A stretch of 64,000 bases of DNA from Yponomeuta sedellus (GCA_934045075.1 OW203736.1:6734609-6798608); one strand, 5' to 3'. Positions 20,613 to 31,635 are shown, numbered from the stretch's first letter. Notes: generated by a model not told the origin, from the letters alone. Made by a program: numbers and translations.

Positions 20613-21432
20613 TAAAATATACTAGCTGACATTATTTTGTGTGCCTAATAAATACAACCAAAATTAAATCCTCACGGACAAATTTGTTGAAAATAAAAGG
20701 AAAACTATCTAAGGTCGCACACGAGTGGACAAAATAATAAGGTAACCCTTAGAAGATACGTAAGTAGGTACTTGAGTCGGCATTCCGCAGTTCACGATTG
20801 ATTGGATCCGAATAATTTCACGTCCCTTACGCAACGATTTGACCCCCAATCTTCTAAGGTCCCTTGTGCACTCGGAATTTGCTTAGTTTCGCTTTCACAC
20901 CCCTTTACAAAGCACAGATTGAAGTGCTGAAGTGGATCTACCGACACCGTGCAATGTGATTGGTTTCAGTTCAAGTTTGAGGGGTTTTTCTAGACAGTTC
21001 TTTCATCTCACGGCAGGCGTGCCTTACTTAAATTCAATGATATTACGCACTCTTGCTCTCAAGCTTAGGAAAACGCGTGCAGAAAGTAGATTTACGCACT
21101 CTTACATATCTAGATGAGTGGGGCATAGCAAGCTAAGCATAATACGGTGGGCAAGTTGAAATGGCAGTGAATATAGAATCGACGGTCGTTAGGGTGGAAA
21201 GGTTATGGAGTGGAGATCACGAATAGGCCCTAAACTCTAATCCACCAACTTAGTCAGTAAAATGACAGATAGAACTATCATGTCAAGGCATGTAAGACTC
21301 AAAGTAGAGGTGTGCCTCGAAGGAGACCTATGTTCAGCATTTCGGGCTGATTAATCGATTGAAGCTAAGAGTAAAAAGGATCAACAGCATCTGGAAAATC
21401 ACACGGCGCACCAAAACCAAAATCTACATAAA
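20613..21432. other. No feature recognised
   Basis: Intron sequence between the LINE tail and a SINE fragment. I find no open frame with family resemblance and no repeated copy elsewhere in the window. Confidence 0.35.
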
Positions 21433-21535
21433 TATCAACCCTTGTATGTCCCCACTGTTGGGGCACGGATCTCTTCCTGCATCGCAATTAAAGTTAGGCC
21501 ATACTCCACCACGGGGGCTAAGTCCGGCTTGGTAA
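21433..21535 (-). mobile_element. 5S-SINE, tail part
   Basis: The minus-strand tail runs from ACCAAGCCGGACTTAGCCCC to CAAGGGTTGATATTTATG-type sequence. The CCTGCGATGCAGG hairpin is mutated. Confidence 0.75.
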
Positions 21536-21926
21536 AATCTACATACCTACCTATCTTTAATATTATAATAATAGCTTGCCGCATAAGCAAGGGGATCGTG
21601 CGGCCGCGACGTGGCGGCCATATTTTTTTACATCTATAGAAGCGTGTACAAATCTAGTTATTAAATAATTAAAAAACCTTTAAACACCTGTTACAGATAT
21701 ATTTATAGAGAAAACATACTATTTAACAGCTTCTACATAACGCAATCACTTTTTCTGGTACCAAACTAGGATACGTGTATCCTAGTATTTGCCAAGGAGA
21801 TCACAGACATGGAAATAAACACTGACAAGTCATTTTTACATGTAAGTACAGCGGCCTCCAGTTTGAATCGAACCTGCGACCGCTGTTTTGGTAATCAAAC
21901 TTACGTAATAAAATACTTACGCTTGT

Positions 21927-21982
21927 CTTACGGACCTGTAGACAGAGACCAGTGCCGTTTGCCACTATCCTGACAAACCTGT
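21927..21982 (-). mobile_element. LINE 3' end fragment
   Basis: The minus strand reads GTCAGGATAGTGGCAAACGG then GTCTCTGTCTACAGGTCCGT, a diverged form of the LINE end at 16190-16256. It lies directly before a SINE. Confidence 0.45.
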
Positions 21983-21987
21983 TTTTG

Positions 21988-22192
21988 TCAAGGCCTTACG
22001 GGCTCCGACATGCCATTACATGACAGCCGGCACCAACGGCCTAACGTGTCTTGCGAAGCACCGAGTCGCTGGGAAAAATACCACTAGCGGTAACCACGGG
22101 ATGGTCACCCATCCAGCACCTGACCGCGCCTGTTGTTGCTTCACCTTATTTATTGATTACAACCACTCGGCTCCACTAGACCACAAGCGTTT
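21988..22192 (-). mobile_element. 5S-SINE, 5' half
   Basis: The minus-strand head, 5S-like part and start of the body are present. The loop before the 5S region is altered (AAATAAGGTGAAGCAACAAC). Confidence 0.75.
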
Positions 22193-22727
22193 CTATCTTC
22201 TATTAATATTAGTTCACAACCGGACGCAAGATGGCGTTACTTGTATGAAACCCTTGGTGTGCGTTGCACTGATTTCATATTTTATTTTGCATTTTTTATT
22301 CATTTACCGAGGTCGATACTTTTTACGTGTCTTCTTAGTGAAATACTCTATTCAGAATACGTATGTTTTTAAGTCTGACATTTCGCCGGAATCAAAACAA
22401 TCACATTACGATGGGATCGAAAGTCCTTTAGTGGGGAAAAAAGCTTATTACCACCAAAGAGATAAACATTTAGGCCCAGTACAGTTTGCAGCATGTCAAT
22501 CTTTACATTTTTGTTGCTGACGTACTAACTGAGAAGAGTGCGCGCGTGTAAAGGTTGATGTGCCGTCCACAGTAGATTCAGCCGTCAACCTTCAACCTTC
22601 AATTTTAAGTTAAAAACTGGTGTTAAACAACAGTGCGATATAAATATCTTTAGCAATATTTCAATCTAGTATTATTTTCATTAAAATAATGAGTGAAATC
22701 TGAGTGTACAGTGTTCAAACAGCTCAG
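22193..22727. other. No feature recognised
   Basis: An open stretch runs on from the SINE to 22520 in the plus direction. It has no start of its own and no recognisable domain. I read it as chance. Confidence 0.35.
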
Positions 22728-22843
22728 CGCTTGAAATTATCAATCCGCGGTGGGCACGCGTACTAATTAAGCCCATATTCTTTCTACCTCTTTCCAAGAA
22801 GGCCTGTGCTCTGCGGTTAGGCGTATGTAGGCTACATAAATGA
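22728..22843 (+). mobile_element. tRNA-derived SINE family A, 3' part
   Basis: From CTCAGCGCTTGAAATTATCA to GTGCTCTGCGGTTAGGCGTA and GGCTACATAAA. Confidence 0.7.
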
Positions 22844-23267
22844 AAGTATAGAAAGAGTATACAGGGTTACTGGTTAAGTCGACCTATCCCCGCTAAGGGC
22901 TAATACTAGACATCACTTCTGACCGATTTTACTACGGGACCCCTAGCCTAAAACTAACCCTTTTCTTTGAACTTTTAAACTTTTTGACTTTTAAACTTTT
23001 TACTAAAAATCCCAATTTTTACCTTTAAACCTGAGAATATAATTTTTTTAATGTGAAACTGCAATTTTTTTTCAGGTTTTAGATTGACGATAAGATGATT
23101 GATTATGTTGATAGCCAAAACTTTTGATAACTTAACTAAATTAGCCGTGAGAGAGTGTTAACAGTTAAAATGCTTAAAGTTAAAATGCTGAAAGAAGGAC
23201 TAAATAATAGTGTCTTAGTATTGGGGTGTCAATATCATGTAGGTATGCATTATACCTATCTATTATC
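22844..23267. other. T-rich stretch, no feature recognised
   Basis: A loose repeat of CTTTTAAACTTTTT and related words occurs at 22965-23010. Nothing else is seen. Confidence 0.35.
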
Positions 23268-23506
23268 GATTCCGTGTTTCGTAAGGCACTTAAAGCATTT
23301 GATGCCGGCTGCCGTCGATAGATGGCAGTCGTTAAGCCAATTCAGAGGCCTTAGGGGGCTTGAAATCTTCTGACAGGACCAGCCACTATTCTTGCAACCC
23401 TCTACCAATCCGGACTTGGCCCCCGTGGTGGAGTATGGCCTATACTCGTACCTTCCTTAGGAAAGAGACCCGAGGCCCTCGGTGGGGAAATAATGGGTTG
23501 ATGATG
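23268..23506 (+). mobile_element. 5S-SINE, diverged body and tail
   Basis: The body TTGATGCCGGCTGC(CGTCG)ATGGCAGTCG carries a small insertion. The tail lacks the usual AGCAGTGGGG loop and ends GGGTTGATGATG, a trinucleotide end unlike the GATATCG end of the other copies. Confidence 0.7.
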
Positions 23507-23825
23507 TCTATTAATTACACATTACTGACATTTAAATACTATGTAAGTGTGACCGACCCGTCAATCAAACTTTTTTAAGTATTTTACTTCTTTGATGGCG
23601 TTTTGTACATTATATCTGATTTTAAAAAATGGGACTATATCGATGCAATACTAGAAAAAGATGGAATAAAGATTCCAAGAAGTGATTCACGTTTTCCTCA
23701 ATTTTTACGTGCATTACGTTTCAGTGAGAGTATTATAAGTTAATATATGAAGACACGGCCTCGAGACAAACCAGTTATGATGATCCACTTAATCTGCGTA
23801 CCTTTATTATGTAAACCTAAAGAAA

Positions 23826-24099
23826 TAAACAAACAAACAAACAAACAAACAAACAAACATACATACATACATACATACATACATACATACATACATACAA
23901 ACAAACAAACAAACAAACAAACAAACAAACAAACAAACAAACAAACAAACAAACAAACAAACAAACAAACAAACAAACAAACAAACAAACAAACAAACAA
24001 ACAAACAAACAAACAAACAAACAAACAAACAAACAAACAAACAAACAAACAAACAAACAAACAAACAAACAAACAAACAAACAAACAAACAAACAAACA
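23826..24099. repeat. (AAAC)n microsatellite with (ACAT)n core
   Basis: About 274 bp of tetranucleotide repeats: AAAC units, an ACAT block at about 23857-23899, then about 200 bp of uninterrupted AAAC. The long, clean tract suggests ongoing slippage. Confidence 0.95.
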
Positions 24100-24268
24100 G
24101 ATAAACTACTGTGGATATATTTGTTATTGGGCACAGAAATTACTGTAACAAAAACATAGCTATTTTACTATTTAGACTGTTAATATAAAAACGAAACTAA
24201 ACCTAAAACCCATTTTTCAATTTTAATAAAATATTTGAGCCATATTGCTGTCGGGCGGCAGAGTACCA

Positions 24269-24388
24269 AGAAGGCTGGCGGCATTGCCTCGCTGTATGGC
24301 GAGGCTTAACCTTTGGCCAAAGTAAGCACCAGCCCTCGGGTTTTCTGAAGCGTCGACCAGGCGCGACGAGATCTCCTAAAAGAGGAGA
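24269..24388 (+). mobile_element. LINE fragment, GAAGGCTGGCGGCATTG type
   Basis: It starts as at 1757 (GAAGGCTGGCGGCATTGCCT) but continues differently after the first 40 bp (GGCTTAACCTTTGGCC). This could be the coding-to-UTR border of the same LINE family. Confidence 0.4.
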
Positions 24389-24390
24389 TG

Positions 24391-24508
24391 TTATCGTTAT
24401 CAACCCTTGAATGTCCCCACTTCTGGGGCACGGGTTTCTTCCTGCATCGCAGGAAGGTTAGGCCATACTCCACCACGGGGGCCAAATCCGGGTTGGTGGA
24501 GGATTTCA
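24391..24508 (-). mobile_element. 5S-SINE, tail part
   Basis: The minus-strand tail from TCCTCCACCAACCCGGATTT to CAAGGGTTGATAACGATAAC. It stops exactly where the LINE at 24510 begins. Confidence 0.8.
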
Positions 24509-24509
24509 A

Positions 24510-25690
24510 TTTGGTTTTAGGCCAGGAATATCAGCAGAGGATGCTGTGGTCTCTTTCACTAATATATTGACTAAGGAAATGGATAGTAAATTTAAGTGTT
24601 ACGGCATCTTCCTTGATCTTTCTAAAGCCTTTGACACTGTGTCTATCCCCATCCTCATCACAAAACTCGAAAAAATTGGAGTTTGTGGTCTTGCCCTTAA
24701 AATGTTCACTGACTACCTATCAGACCGAACTCAGTATGTAAAGATTGACTCTCTTATCAGTGCGAAGGAGAGGATCAGCTTTGGTGTTCCTCAGAGCAGC
24801 ATACTGGGGCCCACCCTTTTCCTAGTGTATTTAAACGAACTGTGTCGTCTTCGTATAGAAAATTGTAATATATTTACTTACGCTGACGATACCGCACTAC
24901 TAATTTATGATAGGGACTGGAAAAAGGCGAAACAGCGTGCTGAACTGTGCCTCCGCACTGTAATGGAATGGTTGTCGACTACTTTGCTCACTCTCAATAT
25001 TGAAAAAAGTAGTGTTATTCGCTTTATCCTACCAAACACGCCAGGCCCGCCAGCCGAAACCGGTCTAATTAAAGCTCATACGTGTGTATCCGCTTCAGCA
25101 GTATGTAATTGCATCGTATTTATGCTTGGCTTCGAAAGTCAAATATCTTAGTGTGTACATTGATGAAAAACTGGATTGGAAGGCACATGTCGACGCAATG
25201 TGTGGTCGGTTAAGGCGGCTTATCCATGTTTTTAAGGAGCTCAGGCATTCTGCGGACCGGGAAACTCTGTTTATTGCATACCGCAGCCTCTCAGAGTCCA
25301 TTATAACTTATTGTATTCCGGCCTGGGGCGGAGCCTGCAAGACTGCCTTAATTCGACTTGAACGGGCACAAAGAGCTATTCTTAAAGTGATGCAGTTCAA
25401 GCGCAGAGACTATTCAACTGCCCGGCTTTACTCCGAGTCAGGTGTTCTAACCGTAAGACAGCTCTATATACTCAGAGCTGTTTTACGTAGACACTCAATA
25501 ATGCCTCTTGACCCCAAACTCCTCTTTAATACCAGTAGGAGAACCAACGATCCCTAAGACACAGGTTTCTACCTAGTTTAGGGGTCAGAAGTACGAATTC
25601 TACAATGAGACTGTGTACGAACAACCTTTGTATTTAGCTTAGGATAAAAAATTGTAGACTGTACAAATAAAGTATTTTATTATTATTTAT
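24510..25690 (+). mobile_element. 5'-truncated LINE, second family
   Basis: The element begins inside the RT and ends with AATAAAGTATTTTATTATTA, directly followed by a SINE in the other orientation. Its protein differs clearly from the LINE at 17670-20612 (YADDTALLI against FADDLKL), so it is another family. The clade is not resolved. Confidence 0.8.
24546..25557 (+). pseudogene. LINE reverse transcriptase, broken
   Basis: The first open frame holds GIFLDLSKAFDTVS (motif A), FGVPQSSILGPTLFLVYLNE (motif B, with SS where GS is usual) and FTYADDTALLI (motif C). A frameshift near 25130-25145 moves coding to the next frame, which continues KYLSVYIDEKLDWKAHVDAM and ends at TAA 25555-25557. The region before motif A (fingers) and the endonuclease are lost. 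Confidence 0.8.
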
Positions 25691-25943
25691 TGTAAGTCAG
25701 TGGCGGGCCTTACTGTCAGAAGTTATCAAGCCGCCCATAAGGCCTGTGACATGGCTTAACGACTACCATTATATGACAGCCGGCACCAACGGCTTAGCGT
25801 GCCTTGCGAAGCACGGAAGCGTTCGGAAAAATGCCACTAGCGGTAGTCACGGGACGCTCACCCATCGCGTACCTGACCGCGCCTGTTGTTGCTTAACCAA
25901 GTGATTGATTCCAATCACTCGGTTCGCCTAGGCCACGAGCGCT
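25691..25943 (-). mobile_element. 5S-SINE, head and body
   Basis: The minus-strand head is intact (AAGCGCTCGTGGCCTAGGCG). It is truncated inside the body after GGCCCGCCACTGAC. A short duplicate of the head end lies at 25944-25970. Confidence 0.8.
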
Positions 25944-26249
25944 TCTCGGTTCGCCTAGGTCAAGAGGAGATGTAATTACTTATCATTTTCCCGTTTGAGC
26001 AGCAAAACAATCAAATGAAAAACGTAACGGAAGCAAAAAGCACGACTTAGCAAACAGATCATAAAATGATTCGCTAATTTCACTTTTTTTCACCAAAGTT
26101 CATCCACGTCCACCACGCACGACTGGTCGCGGCCTTCCGCGGAGAGAAATTCAAATAAAACAGATAGTTTGGTCGACTTTGCCTACAATTTCCACGATTA
26201 TGTACATTTAAAATTTAAAATTAAATTTTAATTCAATGTACACCTGATC

Positions 26250-26335
26250 GTCGTCGTCGTCAGCCTATACTAGTCCACTGCTGTACAATGCACATAGCCC
26301 TCACCTAAAGAGCGCCACGTTGTGTTATGATAATT
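26250..26335 (-). repeat. Retroelement 3' tail, CAGCAGTGGAC type
   Basis: The minus strand reads GTGAGGGCTATGTGCATTGT, AGCAGTGGACTAGTATAGGC and a TGACGACGACGACGA end. Confidence 0.6.
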
Positions 26336-26354
26336 TTAAAAAATTCAATGTTAT

Positions 26355-26512
26355 GGAAGCGCTCGTGGCCTAGGCGAACCGAGTAATTGGAATCAATCAC
26401 TTGATTAAGCAACAACAGGCGGGGTCAGGTACAGGATGGGTGAGCGTCCCGTGACTACAGCTAGTGGCATTTTTCCGAGCGCTTTCGTGCTTTGCAAGGC
26501 ACGTTAAGCCTT
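26355..26512 (+). mobile_element. 5S-SINE, 5' part
   Basis: From GAAGCGCTCGTGGCCTAGGC to GCAAGGCACGTTAAGCC, with the 5S-like box GGCGGGGTCAGGTACAGGAT. The rest is absent. Confidence 0.8.
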
Positions 26513-26774
26513 ATAAATAAAATTTTAATTTAACGCAATTAGGGCAGTATTCTCCGATCTTAGCCATAAAACAACCATAAATTACCCATAAAGCGTTTTA
26601 GAATAAATACATTTTACTCTCTAACTAATCTATTTCAAATCGAAAATACTTATTTATTTTCAATGTTCTATCTAGGGCTGTCGCACATATTTTTTTCTCT
26701 TTTTTACTGCATCTACTTTACTGCATTAAAAAATCGCAAATAAAAGTAAACAAATAAAAAATATACTAAACTAA

Positions 26775-27143
26775 TTATCGTTATCAACCCTTGTATGTCC
26801 ACACTGCTGGGGCACGGGTCTCTTCCTACATCGCAGGAAGGTTAGGCCATACTCCACCACGGGGGCCAAGTCCGGGTTGGTGGAGGATTGTAAGACAGTG
26901 GCGGGCCTTACTGTCAGAAGTTATCAAGCCGCCTATAAGGCCTCTGACATGGCTTAGCGACTGCCATTATATGACAGCCAGCACCAACGGCTTAGCGTGC
27001 CTTGCGAAGCACGGAAGCGCTCGGAAAAATGCCACTAGTGGTAGTCACGGGACGCTCACCCATCCCGTACCTGACCGCGCCTGTTGATGCTTAACCAAGT
27101 GATTGATTCCAATCACTCGGTTCGCCTAGGCCACGAGCGCTTC
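26775..27143 (-). mobile_element. 5S-SINE, full length with 7-bp target duplication
   Basis: The minus-strand copy is complete, from AAGCGCTCGTGGCCTAGGCG to the GATAACGATAA end. AAACTAA lies on both sides (26768-26774, 27144-27150), fitting a target duplication. It is 369 bp. Confidence 0.85.
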
Positions 27144-27404
27144 AAACTAAATATCAACTAATTATCAACCATTATTATTTCTCTTCGCTACATTAAGATC
27201 AAGATTAAGACAGATTATGACTGGAATTAAAGCCGATTTAAGTTCGTGTGTGTGGTTAAGATTTGAGTAGATGAATTAACAAACTCAATTAATTTGGGAT
27301 GAAATATTAAATACATTTCTTTGTCTAAACATTTAAAATTATGTGTAAGCCCTTCCTTTATCTCTGAGAAGGGCCTGTGAGTTTTTGTGAGTTGCATACC
27401 TAGT

Positions 27405-27495
27405 GAGTGAGCCTGAGTGTGTGTTCACATACCTCAGCGCTTGAAATTGCCAATCCGTGGTGGGCACGTGTGGTGATGAAGCCCATATTATTATT
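27405..27495 (+). mobile_element. tRNA-derived SINE family A, interrupted
   Basis: The piece GTTCACATACCTCAGCGCTT ... GCCCATATTATTATTACATAC stops where the 5S-SINE at 27505 begins. The expected end CTGCAGTGGGACG is not found on the other side. Confidence 0.65.
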
Positions 27496-27504
27496 ACATA
27501 CGTT

Positions 27505-27867
27505 ACGTTATCAACCCTAGTATGTCGCCACTGCTGGGGCACGGGTATCTTCCTGCATCACAGGAAGATTAGGCCATACTCCACCACGGGGGCCAAGACC
27601 GGGTTGGTAGAGGATTGTAAGACAGTAGCAGGCCTTACTTACAGAAGTTATCAAGCCGCCCATAAGGCCTCTGACGTGGCCTAACGACTGCCATTACATG
27701 ACAGCCGGCAGCAACGGCTTGATGTGCCTTGCGAAGCTCGGAAGCGCTCGGAAAAATGCCACTAGCGGTAGTCACGGGACTGTCACCCTGCACCTGACCA
27801 CGCCTGTTGTTGCTTAGCTCAAGTGATTGATTCCAATCACTCGGTTCGCCCAGGCCGTGAGTGCTTG
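27505..27867 (-). mobile_element. 5S-SINE, full length
   Basis: The minus-strand copy runs from CTCACGGCCTGGGCGAACCG to AGGGTTGATAACG. The 5S-like box lacks 6 bp (GCAGGATGGGTG is reduced to GCAGGGTG). Confidence 0.85.
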
Positions 27868-27928
27868 CATTTTTATATAAAGAAGTTTTTATTGTAAAGC
27901 TTTATTTGTAGCCTATAAACGTCCCAGA

Positions 27929-28145
27929 AGCGGTGGTAACTCAGTGGGTAGAACCATGGACTGGCAAGCGAGAGCCCCAGGTTCGGTCCCGAGTGCGGGC
28001 ATGTACCAATGACTTTGTTTAATTTCAAAGTTACGTACATTTGCGAATTTGTAGTCGCAATACCACACCCTAAAGGAAAACATCGTGAGGAAACCCGCGG
28101 CTTGGTTGGCTCCGCACGTATTGACTAGTCTTTCCTGTGGGCTAG
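27929..28145 (+). mobile_element. tRNA-derived SINE family A, head and core
   Basis: The head reads AGCGGTGGTAACTCAGTGGG, with a tRNA-like T-arm GGTTCGGTCCCGAG. Then come GTACCAATGACTTTGTTTAA and ACATCGTGAGGAAACCCGCG. It carries the best-preserved tRNA-like part of this family here. Confidence 0.75.
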
Positions 28146-28307
28146 GCCGACTAAGCTGTCAGGATGGTATAGGTGCTGGGCAAGCCTCCACCATCTATAA
28201 AACCATGCCCCAGGCACTACAGCGTCGGAGTGGTCCCTTCACCCATATAGTGTGAGTGATACTGGACCCTGTTTGAATCATCTCATTAAGTAGATGCAAA
28301 AAAGGCC

Positions 28308-28328
28308 AATATATATATATATATATAA
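28308..28328. repeat. (AT)n microsatellite
   Basis: About ten AT units directly beside the family A SINE tail. Confidence 0.9.
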
Positions 28329-28612
28329 ACGCCCCACTATCGGGCACATGCCTTTTCTCACAGAGAGAGTATGGGCTTAATTACCACGCGTGCCCACCGC
28401 GGATTGGCAATTTCAAGCGCTGAGGTATTTAAACACCTCAGACACTCAGATTTCCTCATGATCTTTTCGTTCACAGTTAGCGAGTAGTATTGCTTCTATG
28501 ACTTCACTAATGTACCTACATCACTTAGAAAACAAAGTCGGTACATGCCCGCACAGGGAATTGAACCTGGATCTCTCGCTTCGGAGTCCATTTTTCAACC
28601 CACTGGGCTGCT
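28324..28612 (-). mobile_element. tRNA-derived SINE family A, full length
   Basis: The minus-strand copy has a tRNA-like head near 28612, the GTACCGACTTTGTTTTCTAA core, the GATCATGAGGAAATCTGAG segment and the end GCCCGATAGTGGGGCGTTTA. The tail varies from CTGCAGTGGGAC. Confidence 0.8.
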
Positions 28613-28619
28613 CTTTGAC

Positions 28620-29440
28620 ACTGCACTGCTCTTTGACACAATTATAGTAATGCAAATTGTATACAAAATATCTCCTTTTTTTGTAAAGAATAGTTCTTCT
28701 GCAACTCTCTAGTCTTTGTTGTAGCACCTGTTTCGGAGATCATCACAAAGAAGTCTATGCTATCTCTCGGTAAAACCTTAACTGCGTGGGAATAAGGTCA
28801 GTTTTTCAACAACAAACTTAGAAGTAAGTTTGTGCTATGGTCGAAGAAATAAATTTATTTCTATTTGAGAGAAGATTGTTTAGCTTATGATAATTCTTAT
28901 ATCATGGAATTGAAGGTTGGAGACAATAACGTGGTGCTTAGTGTTTTTGTTGCTAAATTGTTAACAAATTGGTGTCGGTTGTCTACAAACAGAATATAGA
29001 ACGTGCACTGAAAAATGTTTTAATACAACCCGAGAGACCGTGCCAAAAGATTAATTAACGTGGTATTTTTAATTCAACGGCTACGGTTTTTTTTTAAATA
29101 ACTTGTCAAAAAGTCAATATAGTCACTGAGCCCGTGGGCAGCAATCACTGAGTCCCTTACGCTGTTTAGCAAATTCTTTGATCACGATGGGTTGCCATCG
29201 ACACCCTCATAAGAAGAATATAGTCACGTGGTACGAAAACGCGCCATACCAATCGGACTCAAACTATAACGTTACAATTTGCACTTATAAGGAAGAGCGT
29301 ATGATCGTGTTCTTCCACTATAATGGGAAATTTCCCGCCAGGCAGATCGTAGCCTGTGACGGCCGGTTCAACTGTTGTATGTCGAATGTGATATTTACTG
29401 TATGTCACAACATATTTTAAACTTTTGCGACTTGTACACA
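28620..29440. other. Intron sequence, partly dispersed repeat
   Basis: The segment 29215-29400 (GTGTTCTTCCACTATAATGG, AATTTCCCGCCAGGCAG) resembles 12896-12990 (GTGCTCTTCCACTACAAAGG). It is a diverged repeat of unknown class. The rest is unassigned. Confidence 0.4.
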
Positions 29441-29442
29441 TA

Positions 29443-29702
29443 GTTAGAATATTTTCGGGGCTTAATCGCGTAGTAATTTATTGCTATTTTACCTCGACGT
29501 TTCGACGACGTTACAGTCATCGTGGTCACGAGAAGACTGATGGCTGGCACCGGTTCGTATCTTCGGCTGTTGAGGTTTCAGACTACCCTCAATCAGCCAT
29601 CACAAAGCACTATTAGGGTTGCGACACACTACACTGACTGTAACGTCGTCGAAAGGTTGAAGAAAAAATTGCTACGCGATTAAGCCCCGAAAATATTCTA
29701 AC
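29443..29702. mobile_element. 260-bp MITE, GTTAGAATATTTTC family
   Basis: The terminal inverted repeats begin GTTAGAATATTTTCGGGGCT at both ends, with TA at 29441-29442 and 29703-29704. It contains GTTACAGTCATCGTGGTCAC and a loop with CACTATTAGGG. It is the fullest of three copies (6804, 16431, 29443). Confidence 0.85.
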
Positions 29703-29704
29703 TA

Positions 29705-30194
29705 TTACTGTATGTCATGTGATTCACTTTGCGCGATGCGAGAATGTTTTCTATGGGGCTTACTTTCTTCGTAATCCGTTTTTGCAACAAAAATCCTAGG
29801 AATCTCAATATAACTTTGTCCTTTGTACGGGTATCTACGTAAGACAGCCATATACCTGTATATGTCCCAGAAGTCGATGTTGTCATCGCATCGTCGAGAA
29901 ATTTGTATATGGAAAATTGTAGTAATTTAATTGATACATCCAAAGCAATACAATTACAGTAAACCATACTATAGGTATATAGGTATTCAGTCATTGGACA
30001 TGCAGCCAATGATGGAGCTTACTATATAGGTTAGGTTAGCTATACCAAGTTAATCTGAGGCATACTAATGATGACCGGATCTATATAGTTAAAACAATAT
30101 TCGCCAATAGTATTGTTAGTTTTATATTATGAAATATAATTCATAGATAGGTATGTAACAATAGCTATTGTTTATATGAGTACGTACAATGTGC
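29705..30194. other. No feature recognised
   Basis: Intron sequence. A minus-strand open stretch at 29698-30009 is read as chance. Confidence 0.35.
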
Positions 30195-30663
30195 GTACAT
30201 ACCTGATGCGACATCAGCTTAGAGGGTGCGGACATATCTCTCGGATGTCTAAGCCAAGAGTGTTGTCTAAGCCAAGGAGCGCATCCTCTACTTTGAACTA
30301 CAGGACGACACGCGGAAACAAAGCTCCTCAGATACAAAGTTGTTCAGATGAGACATAATTATGAAAAAGTGCAACATCGAGCCTTCTCAGTGGGAATTTT
30401 AAGCTCAAAGTTGGATAGAATGGAGAGCCTCAGTGCGGGGCAATGCAGAAGGTTTTGAGAAAAAACGGTTATTAGATATAGATATAAAACGAGATGAGTT
30501 AAAGACCCGACCACCGGCGACCATACGATACAATTTTAATAACGGTGTCTTGGAGTGCACTCCGTGCCCACGGACCTTCAAAGCCAAGATCGGCTACATG
30601 AGTCACCTGAGGGCACACCAGCGGAACCTACTCCAACCAAGCGAGTTAGCAGTTGTCATAGCC
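30195..30663 (+). pseudogene. LINE C-terminal fragment with C2H2-type finger
   Basis: The segment 30215-30355 encodes RGCGHISRMSKPRVLSKP, which resembles the GHVSRM...LPK part of LINE polyproteins. After a broken stretch, 30433-30660 encodes RGNAEGFEKKRLLDIDIKR and ECTPCPRTFKAKIGYMSHLR with AHQRN. The last part is a C2H2 finger (C-X2-C ... H-X3-H), as found at the C-terminus of some LINE proteins. The RT core is missing. Confidence 0.6.
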
Positions 30664-30687
30664 GATTAACGCCTGGGAGGATATACG

Positions 30688-30895
30688 GTGGTGCCGGCTG
30701 TCATGTAATGGCAGTCGTTAAGCCACGTCAGAGACATCATGGGCAGCTTGATAACTTCCGGAAGGCCCGTCACTGTCTTACAATCCTCCACCATCCCGGA
30801 CTTGTCACCCATGGTGGAGTATGGCCTAACATTCCTGCGATGCAAGAAGAGGCTCCAGTAGTGGGGACATAAAAGGTTTGATATCGATATCGATC
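30688..30895 (+). mobile_element. 5S-SINE, body and tail
   Basis: From GGTGCCGGCTGTCATGTAAT to TTTGATATCGATATCGATCG. The part GACAGTAA before GGCCCG is lost, and the tail loop lacks GTGCCCC. Confidence 0.8.
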
Positions 30896-31039
30896 GTGGA
30901 TACGTACAATCAAATTTTAATTTTGACGTTTCCGAAGCAGATTCAATCGATGTCCATACAGCGGCGAAGTTATGCATATTCCATTGTGTTCATAACTATA
31001 GCGTTAAAATTACCCAAAGGACAAGGTCCAAAATGTATG

Positions 31040-31190
31040 AATCAAAAACCCAGAAATCGATACAAACGAACTGTATGCCAATCAATTGTTTAGAATGAGT
31101 AAAATAAACCTACCCAAGTCACAGACCCCAAATCCATGGGGTATCGAAGCTATGGGCTGACAAAATATGCACGAAAATCCATTATCTACC
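31040..31190. repeat. Left arm of a 150-bp inverted duplication
   Basis: It matches the reverse complement of 31636-31790 at roughly 80-85 percent identity by eye. Read on the plus strand it holds the frame PEIDTNELYANQLFRM and SQTPNPWGIEAMG then TGA. Confidence 0.75.
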
Positions 31191-31274
31191 TTCGTAGATG
31201 ATATATATTTGTGATAAATTAATCGTTTAATTCTCTTAGTATTAGTACACTGATGACACTAGGAACTAGGGCAT

Positions 31275-31445
31275 CGAGCCCGGGTTTACCCGACCCTAAA
31301 AACCCGTGTCTACCCGGGTTTTGGCCCGCTAAAAACCCGGGTTTTAAAAAATGAAACCCGGGTTTTTAGAGTTCTTTTTTTATCGTTTTCTGGTTGCTAT
31401 TTGTTAATAATCTGGTTGTTAACCCGGGCTCGATTCCCTCCGTGT
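31275..31445. repeat. AACCCGGGTTTT-rich cluster
   Basis: AAACCCGGGTTT-type words recur (for example at 31323, 31345 and 31367 with variants). The cluster lies in the middle of the inverted duplication. It may be the loop part of the same mobile element. Confidence 0.6.
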
Positions 31446-31635
31446 GGCGCAGTGAGTTATAAAATCACATCTCACTGAAAATAGTGGGGGCAACCTGTAG
31501 CTGAAACGTGCTGTCGACAGCTCACCAATATATATTTTTAATGCCTTTAATATCTATAGCTTCTATTGTGTCATCAGTGCGTCAGTACAGTCGCCAGCAT
31601 AACTGATTTTGATACTAGTATTAAGAAAATCCTTA

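Noticed and set aside
22020..22520. 166-codon open frame
   Set aside because: The first third is antisense SINE sequence. The rest has no domain, no repeat copy and no splice context.
23740..24148. KQTN- and CLFV-repeat open frames
   Set aside because: Produced by the (AAAC)n microsatellite.
30045..30060. Interstitial telomere repeat (AGGTTAGGTTAG)
   Set aside because: Only two units with no adjoining element; short TTAGG words occur by chance.
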